Assembly (NCBI GenBank): GCA_947632705.1
Contig: CANRQE010000003.1
Coordinates: 1-64,000, forward strand
Origin: an uncultured Coprococcus sp.
GTDB lineage: Bacteria; Bacillota; Clostridia; Lachnospirales; Lachnospiraceae
Direction of reading: 5' to 3'
DNA: 64,000 bases
The notes under the pieces are model-generated. The model was not told the DNA's origin. It did not search any database and saw only the letters and a list, made by a program, of their open reading frames with translations. Both the position numbers and the translations under genes were made by a program. Of the stretch, positions 19,413 to 30,999 are shown piece after piece (the stretch's first letter is position 1; each line of letters begins with the position of its first letter).

Positions 19413-19811
19413 TTAATTCAGAGTTGCAAGAGTATCTCCTGCTTCAACCATTGCGCCAACAGTAGTATCAACGCTTGCTACTGTACCATCTTCCGGAGCC
19501 ACAACTTCATTTTCCATCTTCATTGCTTCAAGAATCAGAAGAACCTGTCCCTTCTTGACTGCATCTCCAACCTTTGTTTTGATATCAAGGATTTTTCCAG
19601 GCATAGGAGCTGCTACCTTTACGGAACCTGCTCCCACAGATTTTGCTGCAGGTGCGGCAGGGGCTGGGGCTGGGGCTGACGGTGCCGGTGCTGCTGCAGG
19701 TACTGCTGCAGGTACTGCTGCAGGTGCCGGTGTGACGCCTGCGGCCAACTCCTCTACTGTTACATCATAAGATGTTCCGTTTACTGTAATTCTATAATTC
19801 TTCATAATCAT
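19413..19811 (-). CDS. Biotin/lipoyl carrier protein of the decarboxylase
   Basis: EAMKMENEVVAPEDGTV biotinylation motif; Ala/Pro-rich linker. Confidence 0.95.
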   Translation of the reverse strand: MIMKNYRITVNGTSYDVTVEELAAGVTPAPAAVPAAVPAAAPAPSAPAPAPAAPAAKSVGAGSVKVAAPMPGKILDIKTKVGDAVKKGQVLLILEAMKMENEVVAPEDGTVASVDTTVGAMVEAGDTLATLN

Positions 19812-19822
19812 ATCCTCCTATA

Positions 19823-20758
19823 TTATCTTCTAATTCTTCTGATTGGACGGGCAACCATCTTATCATTGCTTGGATAAATGATCACCGGTTTTACCTCCGG
19901 CGCCGCATCGGATGCCGCAGCAACCGCTGCAGTTATGACGGCTACCAGTTCCGAGTCATTCATCATGCTGGCACCTGTCTGCGTATTAATAATTTCCGTA
20001 ACCACGCCGACAGGTTTTTCTGTCTGTCCTGTCGAATCTTTCTGATCCGGTTCTGTTTCTTCTGCAATCTTCTTTTGCTTTTCAGCCTTCCTTGCTTCTC
20101 TGGTATCCTTATCAAATAACAGCGGAACATATTTCAACAGAGAAATAATAAAGGAAATAAAGATCAGTACAATAAATACAATGCCCATACCGATGATCGT
20201 ATTGACACCCGCAGCCTTCATTTTTTCTGCAAAAGTCTGTACATTTACGACCTCATACTCTGCAACCTTATACGGATAAACGCCCTGCTGTGCAAGAGAA
20301 CTCTTTATTTCTTCCTCATCCATTCCGTATTCAGAATTGATATAGTACAGCTGCCAGTTATATAAAGGCAGATTGCTTTCCAGTGTTACGTTAATCTCTA
20401 TATCGGTATTTTCACATTCCGCATATAAGGTACAGATGACCATATCTTTATTTTCTTTAATCTCGTAATCACCGGTAAAGGAAATGAATTTACCATAATC
20501 CTCCTCCATCTGATACAAAACGCTGATAGCATCTTTATCAAGCTGGGAAAGACCCGTTTCATCTCCCATACTCATGACATAATCGTAGAATTCCGGAATT
20601 CCCAGCGAATCCAGATAAAAAGATACGGAATCCGTTGCATATTGTGCGATCTCCTGCTGGTCATATTCAAACTCTACTGTCTTCTCATTGGATCTGCATC
20701 CGGCGAAAGCAAAAGCGACAGCTAAGATCGACACTATGAATAATATTTTTTTCTTCAT
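19823..20758 (-). CDS. OadG-family gamma subunit with N-terminal lipoprotein-like extracytoplasmic domain
   Basis: Lipobox-like AVAFAFAGC; OadG-like TM TIIGMGIVFIVLIFISFIISLL; C-terminal MNDSELVAVITAAVAAASDA. Start at 20758 after AAGGAG. Confidence 0.8.
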   Translation of the reverse strand: MKKKILFIVSILAVAFAFAGCRSNEKTVEFEYDQQEIAQYATDSVSFYLDSLGIPEFYDYVMSMGDETGLSQLDKDAISVLYQMEEDYGKFISFTGDYEIKENKDMVICTLYAECENTDIEINVTLESNLPLYNWQLYYINSEYGMDEEEIKSSLAQQGVYPYKVAEYEVVNVQTFAEKMKAAGVNTIIGMGIVFIVLIFISFIISLLKYVPLLFDKDTREARKAEKQKKIAEETEPDQKDSTGQTEKPVGVVTEIINTQTGASMMNDSELVAVITAAVAAASDAAPEVKPVIIYPSNDKMVARPIRRIRR

Positions 20759-20774
20759 CCGGTTGTCACTCCTT

Positions 20775-22190
20775 TTATATTGTACCATGCTTCTTATATG
20801 GTCTGTCTTCTCTCTTAGAAAGGAGCATCTCCATGGCTGCAATCACTCTCTTTCTGGTTGCATCCGGCTCGATAATATCATCTACATAACCTCTTGCCGC
20901 AGCGGATACGGCACCGGAAAGCGCCTCTGTATACTCGGCTTTCTTTTCCTTGATAAATGCAAGCTTATCCTCTGCTGCTGCAAGCTCATCATCATATATA
21001 ATTTTAACAGCCATCTCCGGTTCCATGGTTCCGATCACTGCACCGGGCCATGCAAATACCATGTCCGCACCAAGCGCCTTGGAACCCATAACTGTATATG
21101 CCGTACCGTAAGCCTTGTCCATCAAGACTGTAATCTTTGCAGCCGTTGCATTGGAATATGCATAGGTCAGCTTTGCAAGTGCTTTGGATATCGTTTTTTC
21201 TTCTTTCACGGTAGCCGCAAATCCTTTAACATTTACAAGCGTAACAATCGGAATATCAAAGGAATCACAGAAATTAACAAATTCTTCCGCCTTATACGCA
21301 CCTGCAGTTGTGATTACATCCTCCTGATTTGCAACGCATCCAACGGTCACACCGTTTAACCGGATAAAGGCCGTAATAATGTCTGCTGCAAAATCTTTTT
21401 TTACTTCTAACAAAAAGCTTTCATCGGAAATATTCTGTATTACCGCTCTTGCATCACCTGACAGACTGTCCAGATTCGGAATGATTCTGTTCATGTTATC
21501 ATTGGTCGGATTTACCTTTCCTTCATCCTCATTACAGCATGGCAGGATATCAACAAGCGTTCTGACAGCTTCTAAAAGCTCGGTTTCCGTTTCGAACACT
21601 GCGTCTACATTCGCCGTATTGACGCTGACATATTCCGCTGCCGAAGTATCCAGTTTGCTGCTGTTGTTCTCATCCAATGCATTTGGACTATTGACAAACA
21701 GACTGGCGCCATCCTTCATCATGAATGTAAAGTCGGTCAAGGTCGGTATCAGGGCTGCACCGCCGCCGCAGGTACCGAAGATAGCCGTAATCTGCGGAAT
21801 CACACCGGAAGCCATAGATTGTTTCATATACAGCTCGCCAAATGCATTGAGCGCATCCGTTGCTTCCTGCAGTCTCAAGCCTGCACAATCAATCAGACCA
21901 ATGACCGGCGCACCCATTTTCATTGCCATATCATACAGATTGGAAATTTTTTTTGCATGCATCTCACCGATGGAACCGCCTAATACAGTAACATCCTGGC
22001 TGTACACATAAACTAAATTACCATCGATAACACCGTAACCGGTGATGACACCGTCTTTCGGAGTATCCTTATCCTGAATGTTAAAATCGGTATTTCTTGC
22101 TTTTACATATGCACCAATTTCAACAAAGCTTGCGTCATCAAGTAAAGCGGATATCCTGTCACTTGCTGACAAACTGAGTTTGTTGCTCAT
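20775..22190 (-). CDS. Biotin-dependent carboxyltransferase (MmdA/propionyl-CoA carboxylase beta-like)
   Basis: SASDRISALLDDASFVEIGAYVKARNTDF; VYSQDVTVLGGSIGEMHAKKI; GSKALGADMVFAWPGAVIGTMEPEMAVKI. Confidence 0.92.
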   Translation of the reverse strand: MSNKLSLSASDRISALLDDASFVEIGAYVKARNTDFNIQDKDTPKDGVITGYGVIDGNLVYVYSQDVTVLGGSIGEMHAKKISNLYDMAMKMGAPVIGLIDCAGLRLQEATDALNAFGELYMKQSMASGVIPQITAIFGTCGGGAALIPTLTDFTFMMKDGASLFVNSPNALDENNSSKLDTSAAEYVSVNTANVDAVFETETELLEAVRTLVDILPCCNEDEGKVNPTNDNMNRIIPNLDSLSGDARAVIQNISDESFLLEVKKDFAADIITAFIRLNGVTVGCVANQEDVITTAGAYKAEEFVNFCDSFDIPIVTLVNVKGFAATVKEEKTISKALAKLTYAYSNATAAKITVLMDKAYGTAYTVMGSKALGADMVFAWPGAVIGTMEPEMAVKIIYDDELAAAEDKLAFIKEKKAEYTEALSGAVSAAARGYVDDIIEPDATRKRVIAAMEMLLSKREDRPYKKHGTI

Positions 22191-22293
22191 TTTTAGCCCT
22201 CCGTTTAATTTATTTTATGGATAGAATATGCAGAAACCTGTAATGATCAGATTGGCCTGCACATTATGGTATATCCAAATTATGCCGAGTATC

Positions 22294-22322
22294 ATTGTAG
22301 AGCATTTAGACATATATTTCAA
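22294..22322 (-). promoter_or_regulatory. Sigma-A-type promoter of the decarboxylase operon
   Basis: Minus strand TTGAAA-N17-TACAAT. Confidence 0.6.
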
Positions 22323-22345
22323 GTATAAATATACAGGATTTTCCT

Positions 22346-22879
22346 CTAATCTGCCAGAACTCCCCTGTTAGAAATCAGATAATCAATCAGGGAAATTATT
22401 GTCAGCGCCAAAGAGGCATAGATCAGAATCTGCTCTGTAATATGGATCCCATTACCGGGAAGGTTTGCAATCAGAAAACATACCATTACCATCTGCACCA
22501 CCGTTTTGATTTTTCCCCATATGCCGGCGGCGATCACGGTTCCCTTTTCCGCTGCAATCAGACGGAATCCGCTGATGATAAATTCTCTTGCTATGATTAT
22601 GATCACAACCCAGGCAGGAATCCTTGCCATATCCACCAGTGCGATCAAGGCCGAGCACACAAGCAGCTTATCAGCAAGCGGATCCATAAATTTTCCGAAA
22701 TTGGTAACCAGATTGCACCGCCTTGCAATCTGCCCGTCCAGAGTATCCGTAATGGCTGCCGCTATAAAAATTCCAAGTGCCACCCATTTGGCCCAGCCCG
22801 TATCTACATACATAAATACAAGAAAGAACGGGATCATGATGACTCTTAATATTGTTAACTTATTTGGTAAATTCATCAT
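22346..22879 (-). CDS. pgsA: CDP-diacylglycerol--glycerol-3-phosphate 3-phosphatidyltransferase
   Basis: NLPNKLTILRVIMIPFF; AITDTLDGQIARRCNLVTNFGKFMDPLADKLL. Confidence 0.95.
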   Translation of the reverse strand: MMNLPNKLTILRVIMIPFFLVFMYVDTGWAKWVALGIFIAAAITDTLDGQIARRCNLVTNFGKFMDPLADKLLVCSALIALVDMARIPAWVVIIIIAREFIISGFRLIAAEKGTVIAAGIWGKIKTVVQMVMVCFLIANLPGNGIHITEQILIYASLALTIISLIDYLISNRGVLAD

Positions 22880-24186
22880 ACGATTTCTCCTGTTATATCA
22901 TATTCATTGGCATCTGTAACAAGCACCTCAACAAATGTACCGGACATCAGCTCATAAGGCGCCTCAACAAATACCATACCGTCTACGTCCGGTGCATCTC
23001 TGTAGCTTCTTCCCACATAAATATCTTCATCCGGCAGATATCCTTCAATCAGAACTTCCAGTTTTTTTCCGACAAGCCTCCGGTTCTTTTCATAAGAAAT
23101 CTCCTGCTGGAGAAGCATGATTTCTTCCCGCCAGGCTTCCGCCCTGCCGCTTTCTATCTGGTCGGGATATCCTGCTGCCGGAGTTCCTTCCTCCGGAGAA
23201 TAGGTAAACACACCCAGCCTGTCAAATTCACACAAATCAATAAAATCCATCAGAGATTCATGCTGCGCCTGTGTTTCGCCCGGAAATCCGGAGATGATTG
23301 TCGTACGAAGCGCAATATCCGGTATTCTGACCCTGAGGGTTTCTATCAGATTTAACAGGGACTGACGGTCTGTCTTTCTGCCCATTCTCTTTAATATGGC
23401 GTCCTCGGAATGTTGGATCGGTATGTCAATATAGTGGCAGATTTTCTTTTCCGCTGCCATAACCGTAATCAATTCTTCTGTAATTTCCTCCGGATAACAG
23501 TATAGCAGACGGATCCATCTAATGCCTTCTATCCGGCACAATCCGGTTAACAGTTCCGGCAGCTTTTTCTCTCCATACAGGTCGGTTCCATACAACGTAG
23601 TTTCCTGTGCCACAAGCACCAGCTCTCCGACACCGGATTTTGCCAGCTTCTTTGCCGATGCAAGCAGTTCCTCCATCGGAATGCTCCGATATCTGCCACG
23701 GATATATGGTATAATACAGTATGTACACCTTTTATTGCAGCCTTCCGCAATTTTCAGATATGCCATGCCGGCTCCGGTAGTCAGAATTCTGTCCCCACAG
23801 CCTTTCGGCATATAATCAATCGTATCCAGGATCGCTGTTTCCTGTTTTTCCAAGGCAGCAACGATCTTATCATAATTGACTGATCCGATAATGGTATCAA
23901 TCTCCGGAAGCTCTTTTAAAATCTCATCCTGATATCTCTGGGACAAACAGCCGGCCACAATCAGTTTTTTCAGCTTTCCGGTCTGCTTCAGCTTTCCCAT
24001 TTCAATAATCGTCTGTATACTTTCCTCCTGCGCATCCCTGATAAATGCACAGGTATTGATAATGACGGCTTCCGCTTCCTTTTCATCATTCGTGATTTCA
24101 TGCCCCGCCTGATATAACAGACCCAGCATGGCTTCACTGTCCACCAGATTTTTATCACATCCAAGCGATATCAACAGTACCTTCAT
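22876..24186 (-). CDS. rimO: Ribosomal protein S12 methylthiotransferase
   Basis: MKVLLISLGCDKNLVDSEAML; GCNKRCTYCIIPYIRGRYRS. Start at 24186 overlaps the folD stop codon. Confidence 0.95.
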   Translation of the reverse strand: MKVLLISLGCDKNLVDSEAMLGLLYQAGHEITNDEKEAEAVIINTCAFIRDAQEESIQTIIEMGKLKQTGKLKKLIVAGCLSQRYQDEILKELPEIDTIIGSVNYDKIVAALEKQETAILDTIDYMPKGCGDRILTTGAGMAYLKIAEGCNKRCTYCIIPYIRGRYRSIPMEELLASAKKLAKSGVGELVLVAQETTLYGTDLYGEKKLPELLTGLCRIEGIRWIRLLYCYPEEITEELITVMAAEKKICHYIDIPIQHSEDAILKRMGRKTDRQSLLNLIETLRVRIPDIALRTTIISGFPGETQAQHESLMDFIDLCEFDRLGVFTYSPEEGTPAAGYPDQIESGRAEAWREEIMLLQQEISYEKNRRLVGKKLEVLIEGYLPDEDIYVGRSYRDAPDVDGMVFVEAPYELMSGTFVEVLVTDANEYDITGEIV

Positions 24187-25049
24187 GATTCCTGATCCTT
24201 TGCAAACGCCTGTATCTGTATGGATTCCACGCAATTCTTCATCAGCATGGCAATCGTCATAGGTCCGACGCCGCCCGGTACCGGCGTGATAGCTCCCGCT
24301 ACCGGCTCTACAGATGCATAATCCACATCTCCGCACAGTTTATTGTTCGCATCTCTATGTATGCCTACATCTATGACAACTGCACCTTCCTTTACATAAG
24401 ATGCATCTATCATTTTAGGTTTTCCGACTGCAACCACCAATATATCTGCCCGCTTGCATACATCCCGGAGATTTTTGGTTTTGGAATGACATATGGTAAC
24501 GGTTCCGTTTTCGCGCAACAGAAGCATTCCCATCGGTTTACCGACAATATTGCTCCTTCCTATCACTACGCATTCCTTTCCCTCGATTGAAAAACCGGAA
24601 CGCCGGATCAGGGCAAGCACTCCCGCCGGCGTACAGGACACATATCCCGGCTGGCCGATGCTTAAAGCTCCGACACTCATAGGATGAAATCCGTCCACGT
24701 CCTTTTTCGGGGAAATGGCCCTGATAATCTTATCCTCATCAATATGCTCCGGTACCGGAAGCTGAACCAGAATTCCATTTACCCTGTCATCCCCGTTCAA
24801 CCGCCCAATCAGGTCAAGAAGCGCTTCTTCCGTTGTTTCTTCCGGAAGCTCATAGCTTTCAGACCGGATCCCGATATATTCACACGCCTTTTTCTTATTT
24901 CCCACATAGACTGTAGACGCCGGATCATCTCCGACCTGAATAACCGCAAGACAGATTTCGATTCCCTGTTCCTTCAGTTCTGCAACCTTTTCCTTTAATT
25001 CATCCTTAATCTGTTTACTGATCTGTTTTCCGTCAATAATCTGTGCCAT
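24183..25049 (-). CDS. folD: Methylenetetrahydrofolate dehydrogenase/cyclohydrolase
   Basis: DDPASTVYVGNKKKACEYIGI; GRSNIVGKPMGMLLL; PVPGGVGPMTIAMLM. Confidence 0.96.
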   Translation of the reverse strand: MAQIIDGKQISKQIKDELKEKVAELKEQGIEICLAVIQVGDDPASTVYVGNKKKACEYIGIRSESYELPEETTEEALLDLIGRLNGDDRVNGILVQLPVPEHIDEDKIIRAISPKKDVDGFHPMSVGALSIGQPGYVSCTPAGVLALIRRSGFSIEGKECVVIGRSNIVGKPMGMLLLRENGTVTICHSKTKNLRDVCKRADILVVAVGKPKMIDASYVKEGAVVIDVGIHRDANNKLCGDVDYASVEPVAGAITPVPGGVGPMTIAMLMKNCVESIQIQAFAKDQES

Positions 25050-25065
25050 TTATCTCTACCTCCGT

Positions 25066-26739
25066 TTAGAATAATCCGCTGATAACCCCGTTTGCATCCA
25101 CATCAATTCCTTCCGCAGCCGGCACCTTCGGCAGTCCAGGCATTGTCATGATTGAGCCTGTGACTGCAACCACGAATCCGGCACCTGCGTTCAGATAGAC
25201 CTCTCTGATCTGTATATCAAAACCGGATGGCCTGCCGAGCCTCGTTGGATCATCTGACAAAGAATACTGCGTCTTTGCCATACAGACCGGAAGCTCTCCA
25301 TACCCGAGTGCCGTAATCTTTGCCAGTTGCTTCTTTGCAGCAGCGGTGTATGTCACTCCGTCTGCACCATATATTTTCTTTGCAATCACGGAAATTTTAT
25401 CTGCAAGGGACATCTCATCCGGATAGAGAAGCCTGAAATCCGGTTTTTTATGCTCCAGTACGGCAAGCAGTCTGGATGCAAGCTCAATTCCGCCCTCGCC
25501 GCCTTTTTCCCATACCCGGGCCAGTGCAAAGTCACACCCCTTTGCTTCTACAAATTCTTTTACATAATTTACTTCCGCATCCGTATCCGTTACAAAAGCA
25601 TTCAATGCAACCACAACCGGTATGCCGTATAACTGCAGATTTTCGATATGCTTTTCCAGATTTACAATTCCTTTTTGTAACGCCTCCGGATTTTCGGCGT
25701 TTAAATCCTCCTTCGGCACTCCGCCATTATATTTTAAGGCCCGGATTGTAGCCACCAGAACGACGGCATCCGGAGAAATTTCCGTCTTTCTGCATTTGAT
25801 ATCCAAAAACTTTTCCGCTCCCAAATCGGCACCGAAGCCCGCCTCGGTAATTGTAATATCAGAAAGCTTCATTGCAAGTCTGGTAGCCCGGACTGAATTA
25901 CAGCCATGGGCAATATTTGCAAAAGGTCCCCCGTGTACAATTGCCGGAGTATGCTCCAAAGTCTGAATCAGATTCGGTTTCATTGCATCCTTTAAGAGAG
26001 CGGCCATTGCGCCCACCGCTTTTAAATCGGCTGCCGTTACAGGATTTCCCTCCAAAGAATACGCCACAATGATTCTGCCAAGCCGTTCTTTCAGATCCGC
26101 CATATCCTCTGCCAGACACAGAATTGCCATAATCTCAGAAGCAACGGAAATGACAAAATGGTCTTCCCGGACAAATCCGTCTGTCTTCTCGCCCAAACCG
26201 ACGACAATATTTCTTAATACCCTGTCGTTCATATCCATGCAGCGTTTCCACACAATCTGTCTTGTATCAATATGCAGCTCATTTCCCTGTTGGATATGAT
26301 TATCAAGCATAGCTGCAAGCAAATTATTTGCAGAGGTAATTGCATGAAAATCTCCCGTAAAATGCAGATTCAGGTCTTCCATCGGAACCACCTGTGCATA
26401 GCCGCCTCCGGCAGCACCGCCCTTTATTCCGAAACAAGGCCCAAGCGAAGGCTCACGCAGTGCAATCACAGCCTTTTGCTTCAGCTTCCACATAGCCTCT
26501 CCAAGCCCTACCGTCACGGTCGTCTTTCCCTCTCCGGCCGGAGTCGGGTTGATTGCCGTCACAAGGACCAGTTTTCCGTCCGGACGGTCTGCGACTTTTT
26601 CTTCCAGACTGTCAGAAAGCTTTGCCTTATATCTGCCGTATAACTCGATATCGTCCTCCGTGATACCAAGACCCGCAGCAATCTCCCGGATGTCCTTCAT
26701 TTCTGCCTTCTGTGCTATTTCAATATCTGTAAGCGCCAT
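25066..26739 (-). CDS. fhs: Formate--tetrahydrofolate ligase
   Basis: [60 protein letters not shown]. Start re-set to 26739. Confidence 0.97.
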   Translation of the reverse strand: MALTDIEIAQKAEMKDIREIAAGLGITEDDIELYGRYKAKLSDSLEEKVADRPDGKLVLVTAINPTPAGEGKTTVTVGLGEAMWKLKQKAVIALREPSLGPCFGIKGGAAGGGYAQVVPMEDLNLHFTGDFHAITSANNLLAAMLDNHIQQGNELHIDTRQIVWKRCMDMNDRVLRNIVVGLGEKTDGFVREDHFVISVASEIMAILCLAEDMADLKERLGRIIVAYSLEGNPVTAADLKAVGAMAALLKDAMKPNLIQTLEHTPAIVHGGPFANIAHGCNSVRATRLAMKLSDITITEAGFGADLGAEKFLDIKCRKTEISPDAVVLVATIRALKYNGGVPKEDLNAENPEALQKGIVNLEKHIENLQLYGIPVVVALNAFVTDTDAEVNYVKEFVEAKGCDFALARVWEKGGEGGIELASRLLAVLEHKKPDFRLLYPDEMSLADKISVIAKKIYGADGVTYTAAAKKQLAKITALGYGELPVCMAKTQYSLSDDPTRLGRPSGFDIQIREVYLNAGAGFVVAVTGSIMTMPGLPKVPAAEGIDVDANGVISGLF

Positions 26740-26761
26740 GTTTCTTTCCCCCGTATATGTA

Positions 26762-29347
26762 TTAATAATATTCCTCAATATATTCGTCAAACTGTTCCTG
26801 GGACATCATGATCTTTCTGGCCTTCGTGCCCTCTTCCGGACCGACTACGCCTGCATCAGCAAGCTGGTCCATGATTCTGGCCGCCCTGTTGAATCCGATC
26901 TTAAACGCCCGCTGCAGCATACCGATGGATGCTTTTTCTTTTTCTATGATAAATCTTCCTGCCTCAATAAAATATTCATCCTTATCACTGCCGCCGGAAG
27001 TACCGGATGTACTTGCCGCCCCTGCTGAAACAATAGATTTGGAGATTTCATCGTCATAGCTGCCGACTCCGTTTTGTTTCTTCAGGAAATCTACAACAGC
27101 CACCACTTCTTCATCAGATACAAACGCTCCCTGTACGCGTACCGGTTTTGGATATCCGGTCGGATAAAACAGCATATCCCCTTTTCCGAGCAGTTTCTCC
27201 GCTCCCACCATATCCAGAATCGTTCTGGAATCTACGCCGGAGGATACTGCGAATGCGATTCTGGAAGGTACATTCGCTTTGATCAGGCCGGTAATGACAT
27301 CGACAGACGGACGCTGTGTAGCAATGACAAGATGAATGCCTGCAGCTCTTGCAAGCTGGGACAATCTGACGATTGCATCCTCCACCTCTCCATGGGCAAC
27401 CATCATCAGATCCGCCAGCTCGTCCACGATCACAACAATCTGCGGCATGGCAGCCAGCTTCTCATCATCCACGTCCCCGGACGCCTTTGCCTGTGCTACC
27501 TTCTCATTATAGCCCTGTATATTTCTGACATTATAATCGGCAAATGTCTGATATCTTCTCGTCATTTCTTCTACGGCCCAGTTCAATGCACCGGAGGCCT
27601 TCTTCGGATCCGTCACAACCGGAATCAGAAGATGCGGAATTCCGTTATAGCAGGCAAGCTCCACCATTTTCGGGTCAATCATGATAAGCTTTACTTCCTC
27701 AGGCGTCGCTTTATACAATATACTCATGATCAGGGTATTGATACAGACGGATTTTCCGGAGCCCGTGGCACCTGCGATCAGAAGATGCGGCATCTTCGCT
27801 ATATCCGCTGCAATTACCTGTCCGCTGATATCCTTACCGACTGCAAATGATATTTTTGATTTGGAATTTTTAAAATTTTCCGACTCAATCAATTCACGGA
27901 ATGATACCACGGAGGTTTCCTTATTCGGTACCTCGATACCGATTGCCGCCTTTCCCGGTATCGGCGCTTCAATACGGATATCCGCAGCAGCAAGATTCAG
28001 CTTGATATCATCCGCAAGCCCAAGGATTTTACTGACCTTTACGCCCTGTTCCGGCTGCATTTCAAATCTGGTAACCGCAGGCCCGCAGCTATAATTGGTA
28101 ATGGTTACGTTGACGCCGAAATTTTCCAGCGTATTTTTTAACTTAATTGCCGTTGTCCGGACATAAGCGTCCCTGTTAGAGGTATTTCCTTTCGGAAGAG
28201 GTGCAAGCAGATTCGGCGTCGGATATTTATATCTGGCCCCCGCCTTATAGCTTTTTTCTCCGTTTGCTTTCTGTATCTGGCTTTCAACCCTCTTTACTTC
28301 CTCTTCTATACCGGTTTTTTCACGGTTGATGTTTCCGATGGCTGTAAACGAAGCATCCCCATATGCATCCTCCTGATCTCCGGACAACCGCTCAGGATAC
28401 AAATTCCCGTTCACCGCACCGGCCAGCACATCCTCCTGATTTCTGCTTTTCCTTTCAACCGGCTTTAACTGTACAGTCTTTCTTTGCCGCTCCGTTTTCC
28501 TCGGAGAATAATGGTCTTCCTCCTGCATGACAATCTTTTCAACGCCGTTATCAAATCCGGCAAAATCCTCGCCGTCCAGCTTGAGCTCATGCACTTCATC
28601 ATCAATCGCAAAGAAATCCTTCGGCCGTTCCTTTTGCTTACTGTCATAGACCTTGAGATTTTTCAGATTCGTCTTGTTCTTTCTGACCGGTTCCGACTCA
28701 AGATTCCTTGTTTGTCCGGCGCTTTTATTATCCGGATCGTCTTCATACGCTTCTTCCCGTTCAAACAGGCTGTCCTTCCACTTTTTGAAGGTATCAACAA
28801 CGGAAATGTTGGTAATCAGGATAAACATGATCAGGGCGGCAATCGCCATGACAATACAAACCCCCGGAATACCGATGGCAGAACGGAACAGGAAAAAAAT
28901 ACCGCCGCTGACCAGACCGCCTCCGTCATGGTCATGATAACCATCCAGATAAAGCTGTTTGACTGACTGGAAATTTTTCTCATGAAGCAGCTGGCTGAGC
29001 ATGGAAACCAATATCAGCACAACGCCTGTGTAAATCACTTTATTTCTGACTTTTTTATGAAAATGATTCGATATCAGAAAAGCCGAAGACAAAAACAGAT
29101 AAACCGGAAGCACATAGGCCGCAACGCCAAACAGGCCGAACAAAAAACCGGATATGGCATTCCCGACCACTCCGCATTTTCCAAAATTCGCAATGATCAA
29201 AAATACAGAAAACGCCAATATAACAAGAAGTATTACCTCAAGTCTGACTTCATCATTTCTATCTTCTTCTGCCGTATTTTTCCTTTTCGGATTACTTCTG
29301 CTCTGATTCGTATTTGAACGATTTGGTTTCTTCTTCGTGTTTGCCAT
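26762..29347 (-). CDS. DNA translocase FtsK/SpoIIIE
   Basis: [21 protein letters not shown]; four N-terminal TMs; C-terminal gamma winged-helix domain. Confidence 0.96.
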   Translation of the reverse strand: MANTKKKPNRSNTNQSRSNPKRKNTAEEDRNDEVRLEVILLVILAFSVFLIIANFGKCGVVGNAISGFLFGLFGVAAYVLPVYLFLSSAFLISNHFHKKVRNKVIYTGVVLILVSMLSQLLHEKNFQSVKQLYLDGYHDHDGGGLVSGGIFFLFRSAIGIPGVCIVMAIAALIMFILITNISVVDTFKKWKDSLFEREEAYEDDPDNKSAGQTRNLESEPVRKNKTNLKNLKVYDSKQKERPKDFFAIDDEVHELKLDGEDFAGFDNGVEKIVMQEEDHYSPRKTERQRKTVQLKPVERKSRNQEDVLAGAVNGNLYPERLSGDQEDAYGDASFTAIGNINREKTGIEEEVKRVESQIQKANGEKSYKAGARYKYPTPNLLAPLPKGNTSNRDAYVRTTAIKLKNTLENFGVNVTITNYSCGPAVTRFEMQPEQGVKVSKILGLADDIKLNLAAADIRIEAPIPGKAAIGIEVPNKETSVVSFRELIESENFKNSKSKISFAVGKDISGQVIAADIAKMPHLLIAGATGSGKSVCINTLIMSILYKATPEEVKLIMIDPKMVELACYNGIPHLLIPVVTDPKKASGALNWAVEEMTRRYQTFADYNVRNIQGYNEKVAQAKASGDVDDEKLAAMPQIVVIVDELADLMMVAHGEVEDAIVRLSQLARAAGIHLVIATQRPSVDVITGLIKANVPSRIAFAVSSGVDSRTILDMVGAEKLLGKGDMLFYPTGYPKPVRVQGAFVSDEEVVAVVDFLKKQNGVGSYDDEISKSIVSAGAASTSGTSGGSDKDEYFIEAGRFIIEKEKASIGMLQRAFKIGFNRAARIMDQLADAGVVGPEEGTKARKIMMSQEQFDEYIEEYY

Positions 29348-29356
29348 CTTTTTCTC

Positions 29357-30232
29357 CTACAGTACAAAATAACATACAACTGAAATTATTCCAGCGCATA
29401 AACAATAAATTGAAAATCCCATAAATTTATTCTTTTTTACCATCAGCAGCATTGCTTTGATGCAGACATATCCCACAACTGCCGCAACTGCCATGCCAAC
29501 GATATAATTTGCCACTTCCGCTTTTGTCAGGGACGCCGCTGCAAGATCCGGTATCTCAAGAATACATGCGCCTAAAATTGCCGGAATAGACATGATAAAA
29601 GAATACTTCACTGCAAATTCACGGCTGAATCCGCAGGCAAGCCCTGCCGTAATCGTGCTTCCGGAACGGGATATGCCCGGAAGTGTGGCAATTCCCTGTG
29701 CCAGACCTACAAACAGGGAATTTTTATATGTAGCAGTGGAGGCATCCTTCTCTCCACTTTTTAAACGGTCTGCGATAAATAATATAAAGGAAGTGATGCA
29801 CAGACAGATTCCCGGCACTAACAGGGTATTGCCGGCATTTCCGATATATTTTTCAAAAGGCAGCGCAATGACCATGGTGACCAGTGTGGAAACAATCACA
29901 AGCAGGACAAAACGCCTGTATGGTGTCGTAACGATTTTACGATAGGATTTTTTTTCTTTTGAAAACAAATTGGCAGCAAAAACCCCTGCATTCCGTAAGG
30001 CCGTTCCGATAATGGCAAACCCCTCTATGATCAGCTCCCCGATATCTTTCCTGTATATGATAAAGATAGCAAGCAGGGTACCGAAATGCAGCAGAATATC
30101 AAATAATATTCCGGTATCTGTATTGACGCCAAAGATATTTTTAAAAATTGCGAGATGTCCGGAACTGCTGACAGGAAGAAATTCCGTTGCCCCCTGTATG
30201 ATTCCCATAATGATTGATTCCAATAAGGTCAT
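29357..30232 (-). CDS. uppP: Undecaprenyl-diphosphatase
   Basis: GIIQGATEFLPVSSSGHL; LPGISRSGSTITAGL. Confidence 0.96.
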   Translation of the reverse strand: MTLLESIIMGIIQGATEFLPVSSSGHLAIFKNIFGVNTDTGILFDILLHFGTLLAIFIIYRKDIGELIIEGFAIIGTALRNAGVFAANLFSKEKKSYRKIVTTPYRRFVLLVIVSTLVTMVIALPFEKYIGNAGNTLLVPGICLCITSFILFIADRLKSGEKDASTATYKNSLFVGLAQGIATLPGISRSGSTITAGLACGFSREFAVKYSFIMSIPAILGACILEIPDLAAASLTKAEVANYIVGMAVAAVVGYVCIKAMLLMVKKNKFMGFSIYCLCAGIISVVCYFVL

Positions 30233-30261
30233 ACTCTCTGTCTCCTTTAAAGATTCCCCTT

Positions 30262-30984
30262 TTACTCTGCCATTTTACTATTATTTCCGGAATTTATCAA
30301 GTCATATAAGCATTGAAAAGCATCCTGCACGCCTCCTACTCTGTCTATGATTCCGGCGGATACGGCTTCATTTCCGACAAGCACGGATCCTATGTCTTTT
30401 GAAAGCTCATGTGTATTAAACATAATTTCCTTTAATCTTTCCTCTGTAATGTGGGAATGCTCTGATGTAAACCGAATGATCCGGTCCTGCATTCTCTCAA
30501 TATATTCAAAATTCTGTTTGACACCCAGTACCGTTCCGTTCATTCTGATCGGATGAACCACCATCGTCGCAGTCGGCACAATATAAGAAACCTTACCGGA
30601 TACTGCAAGCGGGACTCCGATAGAATGGCTTCCGCCAAGCACAAGGGTTACAACCGGCTTGCTTAAGGACGCCAGCATTTCTGCAATTGCAAGACCTGCT
30701 TCCACATCTCCTCCGACTGTATTTAACAGTACCATCACGCCTTTGATGCTGACATCATCCTCTATGACTGCCAGCTCCGGAAGCACATGCTCGTATTTCG
30801 TGGTCTTGGTATTTTCCGGCAGATTATCATGCCCCTCAATCTCACCGATTACATTCAACAGCAGTATATTATATTTATCTTTATTTCCATTTATGATGAT
30901 CTGACCGTTTTCTTTAATCAGTTCCTGCCTTTTCTGCTCCGTATCTTTTTTCTGCTCTGCATTCTGAGTCTGTTCTGTTTCCAT
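30262..30984 (-). CDS. ClpP-class serine protease, TepA-like
   Basis: VMVLLNTVGGDVEAGLAIAEML; VLGGSHSIGVPLAVSG; MVVHPIRMNGTVLG. Start chosen after GGGGG. Confidence 0.85.
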   Translation of the reverse strand: METEQTQNAEQKKDTEQKRQELIKENGQIIINGNKDKYNILLLNVIGEIEGHDNLPENTKTTKYEHVLPELAVIEDDVSIKGVMVLLNTVGGDVEAGLAIAEMLASLSKPVVTLVLGGSHSIGVPLAVSGKVSYIVPTATMVVHPIRMNGTVLGVKQNFEYIERMQDRIIRFTSEHSHITEERLKEIMFNTHELSKDIGSVLVGNEAVSAGIIDRVGGVQDAFQCLYDLINSGNNSKMAE

Positions 30985-30999
30985 AGATTTTACCCCCAT

